Origin: an uncultured Prevotellaceae bacterium
GTDB lineage: Bacteria; Bacteroidota; Bacteroidia; Bacteroidales; Bacteroidaceae
Reading direction: 5' to 3'
Assembly (NCBI GenBank): GCA_947176535.1
Contig: CAMWQU010000003.1
Coordinates: forward strand, 55,526-119,525
DNA: 64,000 nt
A program made the translations under genes and the position numbers. The notes under the pieces are model-generated. The model saw only the letters and a program-made list of their open reading frames with translations. It did not search any database and was not told the origin of the DNA. Positions 1-7,863 of this stretch are shown here, one piece after another (the stretch's first letter is position 1; each line of letters opens with the position of its first letter).

Positions 1-444
1 CGGGGCCGCAGCAATCGGGAAACCATTGTCCGCGCGCATTTTATTGAAGCGCACCAGCTTTTCGTAGACCGTCAGTTTGGCCTTGACCGAAGCCAGTCCC
101 GTGAGATGGTCGAGCGACACCAGCCGCGCCTCTTTCTCCGCTTCCTTGCGAGCCTCCTCGGTTCCTTCCTCACAATCCTCCGTTTCCTCCTCTATTTCAG
201 ATTCATTCTCGGCCTCGGAATCATCCCGCGCCGATGCAATGAACGCGTCAAGGGCCCGATCGTAATCGTCGCCACTCAACGTAATGTCTTCCGTTTCCTC
301 CACATCCTCGGTGCTGTCCCGGAAAACGGACGAACGGCAGCGACCGGTGCATTTCTCCGACAACTTTTCATTAGCCACTTCGCAGTCGGGGGTATAAACT
401 CCCTGACGGAGCGACGCGATAACTAAAGCATTTTTCTTACTCAT
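1..444 (-). CDS. AAA family ATPase, CbxX/CfxQ-like, N-terminal part (runs off window)
   Basis: An open minus-strand frame of 148 codons runs from an ATG at 444 to the window edge with no stop. The last about 35 residues (LTGLASVKAKL followed by YEKLVRFNKMRADNGF) match the region just before the Walker A motif in CbxX/CfxQ (SpoVK-like) AAA ATPases, which act as hexameric remodelling ATPases. Residues about 45-110 form a very acidic, Glu-rich linker that looks disordered. The ATPase core lies outside the window, so completeness cannot be judged. Target unknown. The gene has a long 5' leader (445 to about 780) with hairpins. Confidence 0.7.
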   Translation of the reverse strand, partial: MSKKNALVIASLRQGVYTPDCEVANEKLSEKCTGRCRSSVFRDSTEDVEETEDITLSGDDYDRALDAFIASARDDSEAENESEIEEETEDCEEGTEEARKEAEKEARLVSLDHLTGLASVKAKLTVYEKLVRFNKMRADNGFPIAAAP

Positions 445-784
445 ATTATTTTACGTTTTAGGTTATACAATTCTTTTCATTTACTTTAGGATAGCCGGGA
501 GCCTTCTCCCGGACTCAGTGCCAACATGTCAAAGAACACCAAAGCGCAGCGGCAGCAGCAACGGGATGACGTGTGAGGACACACTCCCGGCTGTCGGGCG
601 TCTGCGACGGATGAAAAGAATGTTAGCGAAAGGCTATGCTCACTACATCCTCATACCGCCCGGAGGGGCCGCAACACCGAAACAGATTTCAGTCAGATGT
701 AGATGCTTCATAGCTTAAAAATGAAAAGGTATTAAACCGTAAAATATGAGCCGCACCACACAGCGGTGCATACTATGTACGCCA

Positions 785-815
785 CAAAGGTAATGAAAAA
801 AACATACCGGCAAAA
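785..815 (-). promoter_or_regulatory. Putative Bacteroidetes-type promoter for the AAA ATPase gene
   Basis: On the minus strand TACCTTTG (792-785) matches the -7 consensus TAnnTTTG, and TTTTG (815-811) lies 18 nt upstream as a -33 element. The predicted transcript would have a leader of about 330 nt. Confidence 0.4.
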
Positions 816-846
816 ATTTTCTGCCCTTTTTCTTTCGTATTTCTCT

Positions 847-890
847 ATACGTTGCATCCACTGTAGCGTTCAACAGCGGATGCAACGTAT
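847..890 (-). terminator. 13-bp hairpin after tatC
   Basis: ATACGTTGCATCC (847-859) pairs perfectly with 878-890 around an 18-nt loop, just beyond the tatC stop. There is no clear U-run, so it may be a transcript-end or stabilising hairpin rather than a classical intrinsic terminator. Confidence 0.5.
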
Positions 891-895
891 TGTAT

Positions 896-1780
896 TTACA
901 GGCTTTCGTCCTTGGGCTCTGTCCATTTTACAACTCTTATACTTACCTCATAAAGCAAGTAAAGAGGTATTGCAACCAATATTAGCGTCATGATATCCGG
1001 CGGAGTAATGATGGCAGCCACCAGCATAATGCCAATGAAGGAATGCCTGCGATAGTTGGCAAGCAGTGATGACGTGACAATCCCCATCTTTCCGAGGAAA
1101 AAGGCAATTACGGGCAACTGGAATACCACACCCATAATCAAGGTTAGTGAAATGAAAGTCGAGATATAAGAGTCGAGCGTGATGTTACTTACCACCCTTT
1201 CCGACACACTATAAGTACCGAGAAAACGGAATGAGATCGGGAACAATACAAAGTAACTCATCAGCACACCGAGAATAAACAGCGCATAAATGATACCCGC
1301 CACTTGCACCGAATATCTCCGTTCGTTTTCATACAGAGCAGGCGATATGAAACGAAATAACTCGTACAGGATGTAAGGCGATGCTCCCAACAGCCCCAAA
1401 TAAACCGCAGTACTGATGTGCATCATAAACTGGCTCGACAAGTCCGTGGCAATCATATCCACATGGAACGCCTCAAAATGAAAATCTATGCCGACCGACC
1501 GTATGGCCTGTTCCAACCAACGATAGGTGCAGAAATCCCATTCACTCGGTGCCAGCAGCAACTGCCACGTGATGTCTTTGAAGCAGAAAACTACCCCTGC
1601 AATCAGAGCCACTACACCGAGAATGCGAAAAAGCATTTGGCGGAACACCTCCAAGTGCCCGCCAAAAGTTAGAAGATTGCCATCATCGGCTACTTCGCTT
1701 TCCTGCGTTTGCGGTTTACTCTGCTCCAGTTTCTGCTGACTTCTTTTGTTCAGCGTCTTCTGTTTCTTCCTGACCACCAT
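896..1780 (-). CDS. tatC: Sec-independent translocase TatC
   Basis: TatC is the polytopic receptor of the twin-arginine translocase; it recognises RR signal peptides of folded cargo at the inner membrane. The protein (294 aa) has six hydrophobic segments and family hallmarks such as the cytoplasmic GGHLEVFR segment before TM1, [14 protein letters not shown] after TM2 and [11 protein letters not shown] before the last helix. The first about 40 residues are hydrophilic and overlap tatA by 65 nt, so a later start is possible, although no good in-frame Met occurs before residue 49. It is the last gene of the CXXX-peptide operon, which suggests that the Cys-rich lipoprotein encoded at 4350-4649 is its main or only cargo. 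Confidence 0.93.
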   Translation of the reverse strand: MVVRKKQKTLNKRSQQKLEQSKPQTQESEVADDGNLLTFGGHLEVFRQMLFRILGVVALIAGVVFCFKDITWQLLLAPSEWDFCTYRWLEQAIRSVGIDFHFEAFHVDMIATDLSSQFMMHISTAVYLGLLGASPYILYELFRFISPALYENERRYSVQVAGIIYALFILGVLMSYFVLFPISFRFLGTYSVSERVVSNITLDSYISTFISLTLIMGVVFQLPVIAFFLGKMGIVTSSLLANYRRHSFIGIMLVAAIITPPDIMTLILVAIPLYLLYEVSIRVVKWTEPKDESL

Positions 1781-1946
1781 CTTTTTGCTTCTCTTCTGCC
1801 AGTGGCTCGTTCATACCTTTCTTGAAACTCTGCACTCCTTGCCCCAGGCCTTTCATCATTTCAGGCAGTTTCTTTCCGCCGAACAGCAGCAAAGCAATGC
1901 CACCTATCAGCACCAGTTCCGTCGTCCCTATAAATAATGGTATCAT
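1716..1946 (-). CDS. tatA: Sec-independent translocase TatA
   Basis: This 76-aa protein has a short N-terminal membrane helix (residues 5-22), the [12 protein letters not shown] hinge and an amphipathic helix ([13 protein letters not shown]), then an acidic/Gln-rich tail. That is the classical TatA/E layout, in which oligomers form the translocation pore with TatC. No separate TatB is present, so this would be a minimal TatAC system. Its ATG overlaps the stop of the upstream modification-system gene by 4 nt, giving translational coupling to the peptide-maturation genes. Confidence 0.93.
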   Translation of the reverse strand: MIPLFIGTTELVLIGGIALLLFGGKKLPEMMKGLGQGVQSFKKGMNEPLAEEKQKDGGQEETEDAEQKKSAETGAE

Positions 1947-2221
1947 ACTGTCACAAGATATATTTCACACGTTGCAAAGTCTATCTCCCAATTTCCGTTT
2001 TCGGAAGATTCCCACTGATACTTCTCTGCCATCCTATCCCACCAGCCTTGGAACTTCGCTCCTGTCTCGCCCAAGTCCTTCACCAGTCTTTCATACAATT
2101 CGGCATTGTCTGCTGTGAGAATCTTTGCCAACTCATTCAGTCCGTTGCGACGTTCGAAGAGCGTCTGAATCTCGTTCTTCTCTTCGGGTGTCACTTGCCC
2201 CACAAGTTTTTTTACTGCCAT
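1943..2221 (-). CDS. CXXX repeat peptide modification system protein (small accessory protein)
   Basis: This 92-aa soluble protein lies between the second maturase (10-nt overlap) and tatA (4-nt overlap). It has no signal peptide or membrane helix. Sequence and position match the small protein family that accompanies CXXX-repeat peptide maturases in Bacteroidetes (named as a family; biochemical role not established). It is rich in charged helical segments ([20 protein letters not shown]) with Trp residues in the C-terminal half. A precursor-binding or enzyme-adaptor role is an inference from the operon only. Confidence 0.7.
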   Translation of the reverse strand: MAVKKLVGQVTPEEKNEIQTLFERRNGLNELAKILTADNAELYERLVKDLGETGAKFQGWWDRMAEKYQWESSENGNWEIDFATCEIYLVTV

Positions 2222-3138
2222 GTCTCTCTTTTGTCAAAGGGGTCTAAATAATCTATTTCTTTTATATCTTCCTTTTCAGGCAGGAATGTGCCGTGCTTGC
2301 GAATGTTCCGCAACAATTCTTTAGAAGCGTTGCGCTCCAGATGGGCCACAACACACTGTTCATGCGAGGGAGTGTTTACTTCTAATGTTGTTTTACGGTT
2401 CAACCACACACAACGTTTACACTGGTAAGCATCGCAGTGGCGACAGATAGGCGCATACTCCAATTTATACAACTGCTTGTTCCTGATGTCAAGCCCATGT
2501 TCCAAGTCGCCAATGCTATCCTCTTCATTTTCATAATAGAACGCAGGACACACATAGAACTTTCCGTTTGGTGCAAGAGTGACGGACATATCTCCTGCCC
2601 CGCAGTTGTTCATGGCAGACAACATCATCCTATCTGTCAATAAATTGATTTGAGGCGATTTTCCATCTACGTACATTCGCTCTACCTCTGCAGCGACCCT
2701 CTCCAACAGCGATTTATACCGGGTGAAATCATTCTCCGTAAATGTTTCCACATCCGTAAGCACGATGTTCAATCGTGGCACACTTTTCAGCATTTCCACA
2801 ACCTCATTCTCTTTCTCGAACAACACCTCTTTGCTCACACGCAACACCACAGGCACATTGCCATCCACTTTTGCAGGCTCATCCGCCACCCACACATCAG
2901 CCTCATCGGCAATCGGCTTTATCTTTGAGTGGTCAATCGTTTCCACTTCATCCTTATACTCCTGTGGCAAATCATACTTCGGGAATACAAACTGAATCAT
3001 CAGATTCTCCATCATTCCGTACCGAATGCCTTTTTTCAAGACATCAAGAGGTATCAGATTTCTCTCTTTCCTTGTATTCTCATAGTGACAGAACGATGTG
3101 CTTGTCTCGTCAAGCAATATAATTAAATATTGTAACAT
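2212..3138 (-). CDS. CXXX repeat peptide maturase (SPASM-like, no radical SAM CxxxCxxC)
   Basis: This 308-aa protein resembles the C-terminal half of a radical SAM/SPASM enzyme but lacks the N-terminal CxxxCxxC motif. Cysteines at 179, 197, 232, 235, 240, 243 and 262 (CGAG, YVCPAF, CRHCDAYQCKRC, EQC) are arranged as in SPASM auxiliary Fe-S cluster domains. It starts 5 nt after the canonical radical SAM maturase and overlaps the next gene by 10 nt. It matches the family known as CXXX repeat peptide maturase, which accompanies the radical SAM enzyme. It may form a heterodimer and supply an extra cluster or substrate docking; that is inference. Confidence 0.75.
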   Translation of the reverse strand: MLQYLIILLDETSTSFCHYENTRKERNLIPLDVLKKGIRYGMMENLMIQFVFPKYDLPQEYKDEVETIDHSKIKPIADEADVWVADEPAKVDGNVPVVLRVSKEVLFEKENEVVEMLKSVPRLNIVLTDVETFTENDFTRYKSLLERVAAEVERMYVDGKSPQINLLTDRMMLSAMNNCGAGDMSVTLAPNGKFYVCPAFYYENEEDSIGDLEHGLDIRNKQLYKLEYAPICRHCDAYQCKRCVWLNRKTTLEVNTPSHEQCVVAHLERNASKELLRNIRKHGTFLPEKEDIKEIDYLDPFDKRETWQ

Positions 3139-3143
3139 ACTCG

Positions 3144-4325
3144 TCAGCAGATTAAATCGTTTGACTTCGGTTTGCTCTTCTCGAACTCCTCGCGCATATC
3201 CTCCAGCTCCAGTTTCCTATAGAGCTTGTTCCAATAGTAGTTGTTGGCACGTACACGGGCCTTGTGCATCTTGCAAATGGCGGTTGCCCTTTGGTAAATA
3301 GTGGCAGTATCAGCCGCATCATAGTTCTCACCCTGACACCAAGCACAACCGCTGGCCACCTCACAATCAATACACTCCTGCCGCGACTGTGTAGTTCGGT
3401 CAAGTGTCAGGAAAGGACGCAACTTATTTTTGTCAATGCCATCATGCACATTACCAATAATAATGGGCTTTTTTGAACGAAGCGAATAAGCAGCGAAACG
3501 AGTACAAGGATAGAAGTTGCCTGCTGCATCAACCGACAGCATCATACCTGCTCCACACCAATTCTGGTTGTATAGAACCCTATCAAGTGGTTTTCCTATG
3601 TTTTCTGAGAAGAACGAACAAGAATAGTCGTTATAGTACCCACCGTCTATTATTTCATCAGCTAATTGTATCAGTTGGTCTCCAAACAACTTATCATCGT
3701 CTTCTTTCCATACATTCTCAAACACAACATTGATGTGCACTTCACGTATGCCAAGAGAAAAAAGGTGCAACACACTTTCCTTGATATATGGTATATCTGC
3801 GCTGCTGATTGTTACTTTTGTCCCACCGTGAGGAAACTGTTTCAGCCACAAAGGAATGTTTCGCACCACATCATCGTATGATCCCCGCTCTGCTCCTCCT
3901 TTATAAATCCTATTCAAATCGTGCTTACGTTTTGTTCCATCAATCGTAATACCAATACTTAAATGCTCATGGTTTTTCGTTATAAATTCCTGAACTTTAG
4001 GACTATCATAGTTTATCCCATTTGTAGAGAAACTAAATCTATAGGAATTAAACCAATGATGATTCCTGCGAAACATCTCGGTTTTGAGATAGTCACAAAT
4101 CTTGTCTATGAGTTCTATTTCTAAAAATGGTTCCCCACCAATAAAATCCCACACGACGGATTCCTCACGAAAATCTTCCTCATGGCCGAGGATATAATCA
4201 ATAGCTTGTTTAGCTACCTCCCAAGGCATTCGCTCTTTCGAGTTCTTCCCTACGAGGTAGCAGTATTTGCAGGCAAGTTGGCAATCTTTTGTGACAATAA
4301 AAGTTATATTTTTGATACTATTCAT
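3144..4325 (-). CDS. Radical SAM peptide maturase, CXXX-repeat target family
   Basis: This 393-aa enzyme has the radical SAM motif C15xxxC19xxC22, a GGEP motif at 63-66, and a SPASM domain with Cys 257, 274, 318, 321, 327, 330 and 351. It should bind a catalytic [4Fe-4S] cluster plus auxiliary clusters and modify the neighbouring Cys-repeat precursor, most likely by installing thioether-type crosslinks as in sactipeptides and ranthipeptides; the exact bond cannot be read from sequence. The gene begins 24 nt after the precursor gene. Modest GC relative to the flanking core genes suggests acquisition. Confidence 0.88.
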   Translation of the reverse strand: MNSIKNITFIVTKDCQLACKYCYLVGKNSKERMPWEVAKQAIDYILGHEEDFREESVVWDFIGGEPFLEIELIDKICDYLKTEMFRRNHHWFNSYRFSFSTNGINYDSPKVQEFITKNHEHLSIGITIDGTKRKHDLNRIYKGGAERGSYDDVVRNIPLWLKQFPHGGTKVTISSADIPYIKESVLHLFSLGIREVHINVVFENVWKEDDDKLFGDQLIQLADEIIDGGYYNDYSCSFFSENIGKPLDRVLYNQNWCGAGMMLSVDAAGNFYPCTRFAAYSLRSKKPIIIGNVHDGIDKNKLRPFLTLDRTTQSRQECIDCEVASGCAWCQGENYDAADTATIYQRATAICKMHKARVRANNYYWNKLYRKLELEDMREEFEKSKPKSNDLIC

Positions 4326-4349
4326 TGCAAGTGTTTACTTAACTTACAT

Positions 4350-4649
4350 TCAATACTTACCCGCCCGTTTACAAAGACCCTTACAAGTTGTTGAACATCC
4401 AGATTTACATGCTCCACTACATCCTGTACTACATCCACTTTTACATGTTCCACTGCATCCACTTTTACAACCATCTTTACAGCTATCAGCACAATCTGAG
4501 CATCCAATTACATCCTCTAATTCATCACATGATGTGAGAACTGTTGGCCCAAGAATCGTTAATCCAAGAATCGGTAGAACGCCTTTAGCAGCAGCCTTGA
4601 AAAATTCTCTCCTTGATTTCAGTTCTTCTTTTTGTTTCGTTGTTTTCAT
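4350..4649 (-). CDS. CXXX-repeat RiPP precursor with Tat lipoprotein signal
   Basis: This 99-aa precursor has a textbook twin-arginine motif (SRREFFK, residues 12-18), a hydrophobic stretch and a lipobox LTSC with the lipidated Cys at 41. The mature part is small, and from C53 to C93 every fourth residue is Cys (11 Cys: 53, 57, 61 ... 93), with Lys, Ser, Gly and Thr between; C50 precedes the run. I start at ATG 4649 rather than the upstream TTG at 4664 because the RR signal then begins normally. Tat export fits a peptide that is crosslinked and folded in the cytoplasm, then anchored to the envelope. The tatA and tatC genes are downstream in the same operon. Confidence 0.9.
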   Translation of the reverse strand: MKTTKQKEELKSRREFFKAAAKGVLPILGLTILGPTVLTSCDELEDVIGCSDCADSCKDGCKSGCSGTCKSGCSTGCSGACKSGCSTTCKGLCKRAGKY

Positions 4650-4696
4650 CTTAATAAATTTCAATTTTGTTTATAATATGAACGTCTCCGGTTTGT

Positions 4697-4708
4697 TTTA
4701 CAGAAAGT
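4697..4708 (-). repeat. 12-nt shared intergenic motif, copy 1
   Basis: On the minus strand this is ACTTTCTGTAAA, found again at 5973-5984. In both places it directly follows a hairpin on the minus strand (here a weak 5-bp one) in the gap before a signal-peptide gene of the CXXX locus. It may be a terminator tail or a shared leader; function unknown. Confidence 0.35.
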
Positions 4709-4726
4709 AAGATTTACTGCATCTAT

Positions 4727-5458
4727 TTAATCTTCACTCTTACCTAAGGATATGAACTTCCACACACCGCCTCTCTTTTCAAACATACCATTCACCTTCA
4801 ATTCTATTGTTCCTATTTTACTAACCGTAGGAACAATGAAGACTCCACCGATGACATTTCCTTTAGGCTGCGTTGGTAAGTCATAGATAAAAGTATTGTC
4901 TTTGGTTGTTATGTTAAACAAAGCATATTCAAGACTCAGTCCTGTTGGAGCATGTTTCATATCAAAACTATTATTGCATTTTAACCATACAGAATAACCT
5001 TTTTTCTTACCTGCTTCTTCATCTATCCCGAAGCCTTCAATCTCCGAAGCCTCTATTTTGTAAAGATGATTGGAAACTTCCTCAGATGCGTCCTCTACAT
5101 CGCAATCAAATTGTTCAAAATCAATCGTACTTTGTGTTAAGAATCCACTATAAGATACCTGAGGGCGGCGTTTGTCGCTTTTTGCAATAGATTCATTACT
5201 CCATGGTGTAACAAAATCTTTTGTTACAAGAAACTGGTTTTCACCAATTCTAACTCCACAAGTATAAGTCCTTCCATAACAATTCATTCCTGACTTGTTT
5301 TCAATAGGTTCATCATCTTCGTTGAGTATCTGGTAGTCCTGTCTTAAAACAACAATACCTTTTTTAATAGCACGCTCTATCAAATCGTTTGCCATGCTTT
5401 GTGCCATTACGCATAAGGAGGATGAGCCCAAAAGCATTGTAATAAGGAGTTTTTTCAT
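4727..5458 (-). CDS. Secreted protein of unknown function near the CXXX peptide
   Basis: This 243-aa protein has a clear Sec signal peptide (MKKLLITMLLGSSSLCVMAQ) and then a soluble, beta-rich, acidic domain with several Cys (NCYGRTYTCGV, FDCDV, LKCNN). I do not recognise a family. It overlaps the upstream secreted gene by 4 nt and ends 77 nt before the precursor gene, all on the same strand and with the same low GC. It may therefore belong to the CXXX locus, for example as a periplasmic partner of the lipopeptide; that is inference from position only. Confidence 0.65.
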   Translation of the reverse strand: MKKLLITMLLGSSSLCVMAQSMANDLIERAIKKGIVVLRQDYQILNEDDEPIENKSGMNCYGRTYTCGVRIGENQFLVTKDFVTPWSNESIAKSDKRRPQVSYSGFLTQSTIDFEQFDCDVEDASEEVSNHLYKIEASEIEGFGIDEEAGKKKGYSVWLKCNNSFDMKHAPTGLSLEYALFNITTKDNTFIYDLPTQPKGNVIGGVFIVPTVSKIGTIELKVNGMFEKRGGVWKFISLGKSED

Positions 5459-5967
5459 TTGTCTAATTCTATTATGTTTATTATGTCATTGATTGTCTTA
5501 CTTTCTTTCTTCCATTTATTCTGATAAAAAGAAAAACGCAAGTGGTTATTAAATTCTATGACATAAGGTGTCATACAACCATATAAATCTTTCCATTCAG
5601 ACCATTTGATATAAAACCGTAGTCTATTGACATAGTATGATTTATAAGGTTCGCAATATATCAATTCCGTTTTTACTTTGATTATCTTCGAGCCACTTTT
5701 GACATACACAGAGTCCAACTTCTCTACGACAGGAGTAACCACAGTTGTTGTGAACGACACAGAGTCTGTGTCTCCAGAAAGATAGGTAATATCAAATGTC
5801 ATGCCATATCTTGTCTGATTCTCACTGCATTTAGGCATGTGCATTGGTCTAATAAAATACAACATTCCGCTCTCTGTCAAAAATGTCGTATATCTTTTTG
5901 ACACAGAACTGGCAAGAACCTGCATACAGCACATGTATGCAAGAAATAGGAATAGGGGTCTTTTCAT
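5455..5967 (-). CDS. Secreted protein of unknown function
   Basis: This 170-aa protein has an N-terminal signal peptide (MKRPLFLFLAYMCCMQVLASS) and a beta-rich body with several aromatic residues. No family recognised. Its stop overlaps the ATG of the following secreted gene by 4 nt (translational coupling), so the two probably act together. It is AT-rich like the rest of the CXXX locus. Confidence 0.62.
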   Translation of the reverse strand: MKRPLFLFLAYMCCMQVLASSVSKRYTTFLTESGMLYFIRPMHMPKCSENQTRYGMTFDITYLSGDTDSVSFTTTVVTPVVEKLDSVYVKSGSKIIKVKTELIYCEPYKSYYVNRLRFYIKWSEWKDLYGCMTPYVIEFNNHLRFSFYQNKWKKESKTINDIINIIELDK

Positions 5968-5972
5968 AGAAA

Positions 5973-5984
5973 TTTACAGAAAGT
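5973..5984 (-). repeat. 12-nt shared intergenic motif, copy 2
   Basis: Same ACTTTCTGTAAA as at 4697-4708, here directly following the 10-bp hairpin at 5985-6015. Confidence 0.35.
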
Positions 5985-6015
5985 GAGGATGTGCCTGTTT
6001 GAACAGCACACCCTC
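5985..6015 (-). terminator. Hairpin after the TRL-like gene
   Basis: GAGGGTGTGC pairs with GCACATCCTC (one G-T pair) around an 11-nt loop on the minus strand, followed by ACTTTCT. It is a weak intrinsic terminator or attenuator between the TRL-like gene and the two secreted genes. Confidence 0.4.
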
Positions 6016-6029
6016 ATAGACATTCTTAC

Positions 6030-6329
6030 TTATTCTCCGTACACATAGGTTTTGTAAGACGTGAATAAACTGAGAACTGAAGTCCGTTGCTGATCAACAT
6101 GACTGATCTTCTTGATTCCAGCCTCTTTAGCAGCCTTGTTGATACCACCATTGCCAACATGGACAATACCCAAGACATTGGTCGAGCTGGAGGTTCCGAC
6201 CTTCTTACCAACAGGATTACTTGTTGCAGCAATAGGCCCTGTCTCATCTACGAAAAGGGCGCCCATACAACTTGTGAACAGTGTAACACTAAAGAATGCT
6301 ACAGCAGCAAAAGACATGATTTTTTTCAT
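6030..6329 (-). CDS. TRL-like family lipoprotein
   Basis: This 99-aa protein starts at ATG 6329 (an upstream in-frame ATG at 6362 would spoil the signal peptide). It has a lipoprotein signal with LFTSC and then the small glycine-rich TRL-like fold (GKKVGTSSSTNVLGIVHVGNGGI followed by AAKEAGIKKISHVD and YKTYVYGE). TRL-like lipoproteins are common small envelope proteins; some share sequence with sequences near tRNA-Leu genes, hence the name. Their function is unknown. It lies upstream of the CXXX locus on the same strand but is separated by a hairpin, so membership is uncertain. Confidence 0.75.
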   Translation of the reverse strand: MKKIMSFAAVAFFSVTLFTSCMGALFVDETGPIAATSNPVGKKVGTSSSTNVLGIVHVGNGGINKAAKEAGIKKISHVDQQRTSVLSLFTSYKTYVYGE

Positions 6330-6795
6330 GACATTTTCATTTATATGCCTATGAACTCCCAAATTCGGCGTTAATAGTAAGTTTTTGGTCTGGAAATAAA
6401 AAAGACGTGGGAGTTTATTCCTCCGCGCCTATCCCTACATTCAGGCCTTCGCATTGCCTCTTCCTAAGGATAAGCAACGCAAGCCAGCCCACGCCGAGTG
6501 ATATTATTGTAGCCAACACAACATTACACCTCAGCATAATAAAAGGAGTAATGAATGGTTGGAATATAATACACTCCCGCAGACGCCTCAGTTGCATTAC
6601 CGCTGTAGGAAGATTCAAGTTTGCGAAGTTTGAATGTACAGACAGGTAACGTCCGAAAACGTCCTTTTCCCATTGGCCGGCCCTACAAACGGCTTGGTTG
6701 GCCTCCGGATTCCATCAATGTTAATCGACCCGCCCTGTCCTTTTGACTTAACGGACACGTCTGCCCGTTGGTCGGCATGACTGGCTTGGTTGCTG

Positions 6796-6803
6796 CAAAA
6801 TTA
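6796..6803 (-). promoter_or_regulatory. Putative -7 element TAATTTTG
   Basis: Minus-strand match to TAnnTTTG followed by a GC-rich leader-like region. No clear -33 element. Confidence 0.3.
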
Positions 6804-6879
6804 TAGAAAATCTTTAAGAATACATCACCTTTTTACGTTTTTTTATTGAATTTTCTATCTACCATAAAGAAAATTTCTG

Positions 6880-6887
6880 TAACTTTG
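6880..6887 (+). promoter_or_regulatory. Putative -7 element TAACTTTG for the M48 peptidase
   Basis: Match to TAnnTTTG about 118 nt before the preferred ATG; no well-spaced -33 element. Confidence 0.35.
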
Positions 6888-7004
6888 GTTTGTATTTCGT
6901 CAAACTCATCTTGATTAGGTACTATATAATAGGAAACGAACCACAGACCAATACGTATGAGTCTGTGCCCGATGTCGAATAACATTTTATTAACAGTTGT
7001 AGAT

Positions 7005-7805
7005 ATGACCATTAAGAAATTATCAGCTTCTCTGCTTGCGGCAGTCGTATGTTTAGCCCCGATGGAGGCAAATGCTCAGTTTAGGCCCAATATAGGGAAA
7101 GTAGTGCAGGCAGCAAGCAAGACGGTACAGGCTATTACGCTCACGGACGAGCAGATGGCCGGGTATGTGAAACAGTCGGTGGAGTGGATGGATGCAAACA
7201 ATCCCGTACTGCCGGAAGACGACGACTATGTGAAGCGCCTCAGACGCCTCACCGAGAACGTGAAGGAGGCCGACGGCATTCCTCTGAACTTCAAAGTCTA
7301 TCACGTAAAAGACGTGAATGCCTTTGCGTGTCCGGACGGTAGCGTTCGTGTGTTCTCGTCGCTAATGGACGTTATGACTGACGACGAACTCATGGGAGTT
7401 ATCGGCCACGAAATCGGCCACGTCCTGAAGCGTCATTCCAAGAATGCCATGAAACAGCAACTGCTGACGGACGCCGCTCTCGACGCAGCTGGAGCTGCAA
7501 ACGGAAAAATCGCCAAACTCACGGATTCCCAGCTCGGGGCCATCAGTGAAAGTCTGGTAAACGCCAAGTTCTCGCAGAAGCAGGAAACGGAGGCCGATGA
7601 ATGCGGATATGATTTCTTAGTGGCCAATGGCCTCAACCCGTGGGGCATGGCAATGGCTTTTGAGAAACTCTCCGGTTCAAACGGAAATGCGAAAAGCTCT
7701 ATCGTCCAGAAGATGTTCTCGTCGCATCCCGATACGCAAAAGCGCATAAGCAAGATGAGCGAACGCGCACAAAAAGACGGTTACAAGAAACCGACGGCAA
7801 ATTAA
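7005..7805 (+). CDS. Secreted M48 family zinc metallopeptidase
   Basis: The protein carries the zinc motif HEIGH (residues 135-139 from ATG 7005) and the downstream third ligand in KQETEADECGYDF, typical of M48 (HtpX/BepA/Ste24-like) peptidases. With the start at 7005 the N-terminus is a clean Sec signal peptide ending in EANAQ; the earlier ATG at 6957 would add 16 unlikely residues. It is probably periplasmic, with a role in envelope protein quality control inferred from BepA/LoiP relatives. It is about 266 aa with no TPR tail. A strong hairpin terminator follows. Confidence 0.87.
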   Translation: MTIKKLSASLLAAVVCLAPMEANAQFRPNIGKVVQAASKTVQAITLTDEQMAGYVKQSVEWMDANNPVLPEDDDYVKRLRRLTENVKEADGIPLNFKVYHVKDVNAFACPDGSVRVFSSLMDVMTDDELMGVIGHEIGHVLKRHSKNAMKQQLLTDAALDAAGAANGKIAKLTDSQLGAISESLVNAKFSQKQETEADECGYDFLVANGLNPWGMAMAFEKLSGSNGNAKSSIVQKMFSSHPDTQKRISKMSERAQKDGYKKPTAN

Positions 7806-7826
7806 GAGCCGCATACGTTCTAAAGT

Positions 7827-7863
7827 AAAGTGGATAGAGTTGCAGACCCTATCCACTTTTTTT
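7827..7863 (+). terminator. Intrinsic terminator after the M48 gene
   Basis: AAAGTGGATAG pairs with CTATCCACTTT (11 bp) and is followed by a run of T. Confidence 0.85.

Larger units (their letters stand above)
445..895. other. Intergenic leader region with hairpins, no convincing gene
   Basis: This gap is mostly the presumed 5' leader of the minus-strand AAA gene. A perfect 7-bp hairpin CCGGGAG/CTCCCGG sits about 50 bp before its ATG. A 22-codon minus-strand ORF starting MKHLHLTEICF lies near 713-645; it could be a leader peptide but has no independent support. A large 13-bp-stem hairpin at 847-890 belongs to the end of the tatC operon. Confidence 0.4.
6330..7004. other. Divergent intergenic region with possible leader RNA and small membrane peptide
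   Basis: About 670 bp separate the TRL-like gene and the M48 gene. A minus-strand -7 element at 6796-6803 would transcribe a GC-rich stretch (6650-6790) with short internal complementarities. Nearby, a minus frame ending at 6415 encodes a possible 40-aa peptide (MLRCNVVLATIISLGVGW...) with one membrane helix; without a Shine-Dalgarno or homology evidence I do not call it a gene. The plus-strand promoter of the M48 gene is at about 6880. Confidence 0.35.

Noticed and set aside
77..426. Two plus-strand ORFs at the window start
   Set aside because: They are antisense to the open minus-strand AAA ATPase frame, which has recognisable family sequence.
518..718. 66-codon plus-strand ORF
   Set aside because: No ribosome-binding site or family features; lies in the AAA leader.
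4350..4664. TTG start at 4664 for the precursor
   Set aside because: The ATG at 4649 gives a standard Tat signal and needs no rare start codon.
6415..6618. 67-codon minus-strand ORF with one membrane helix
   Set aside because: Only the last 40 codons look protein-like and there is no clear start signal; kept as a note in the intergenic entry.
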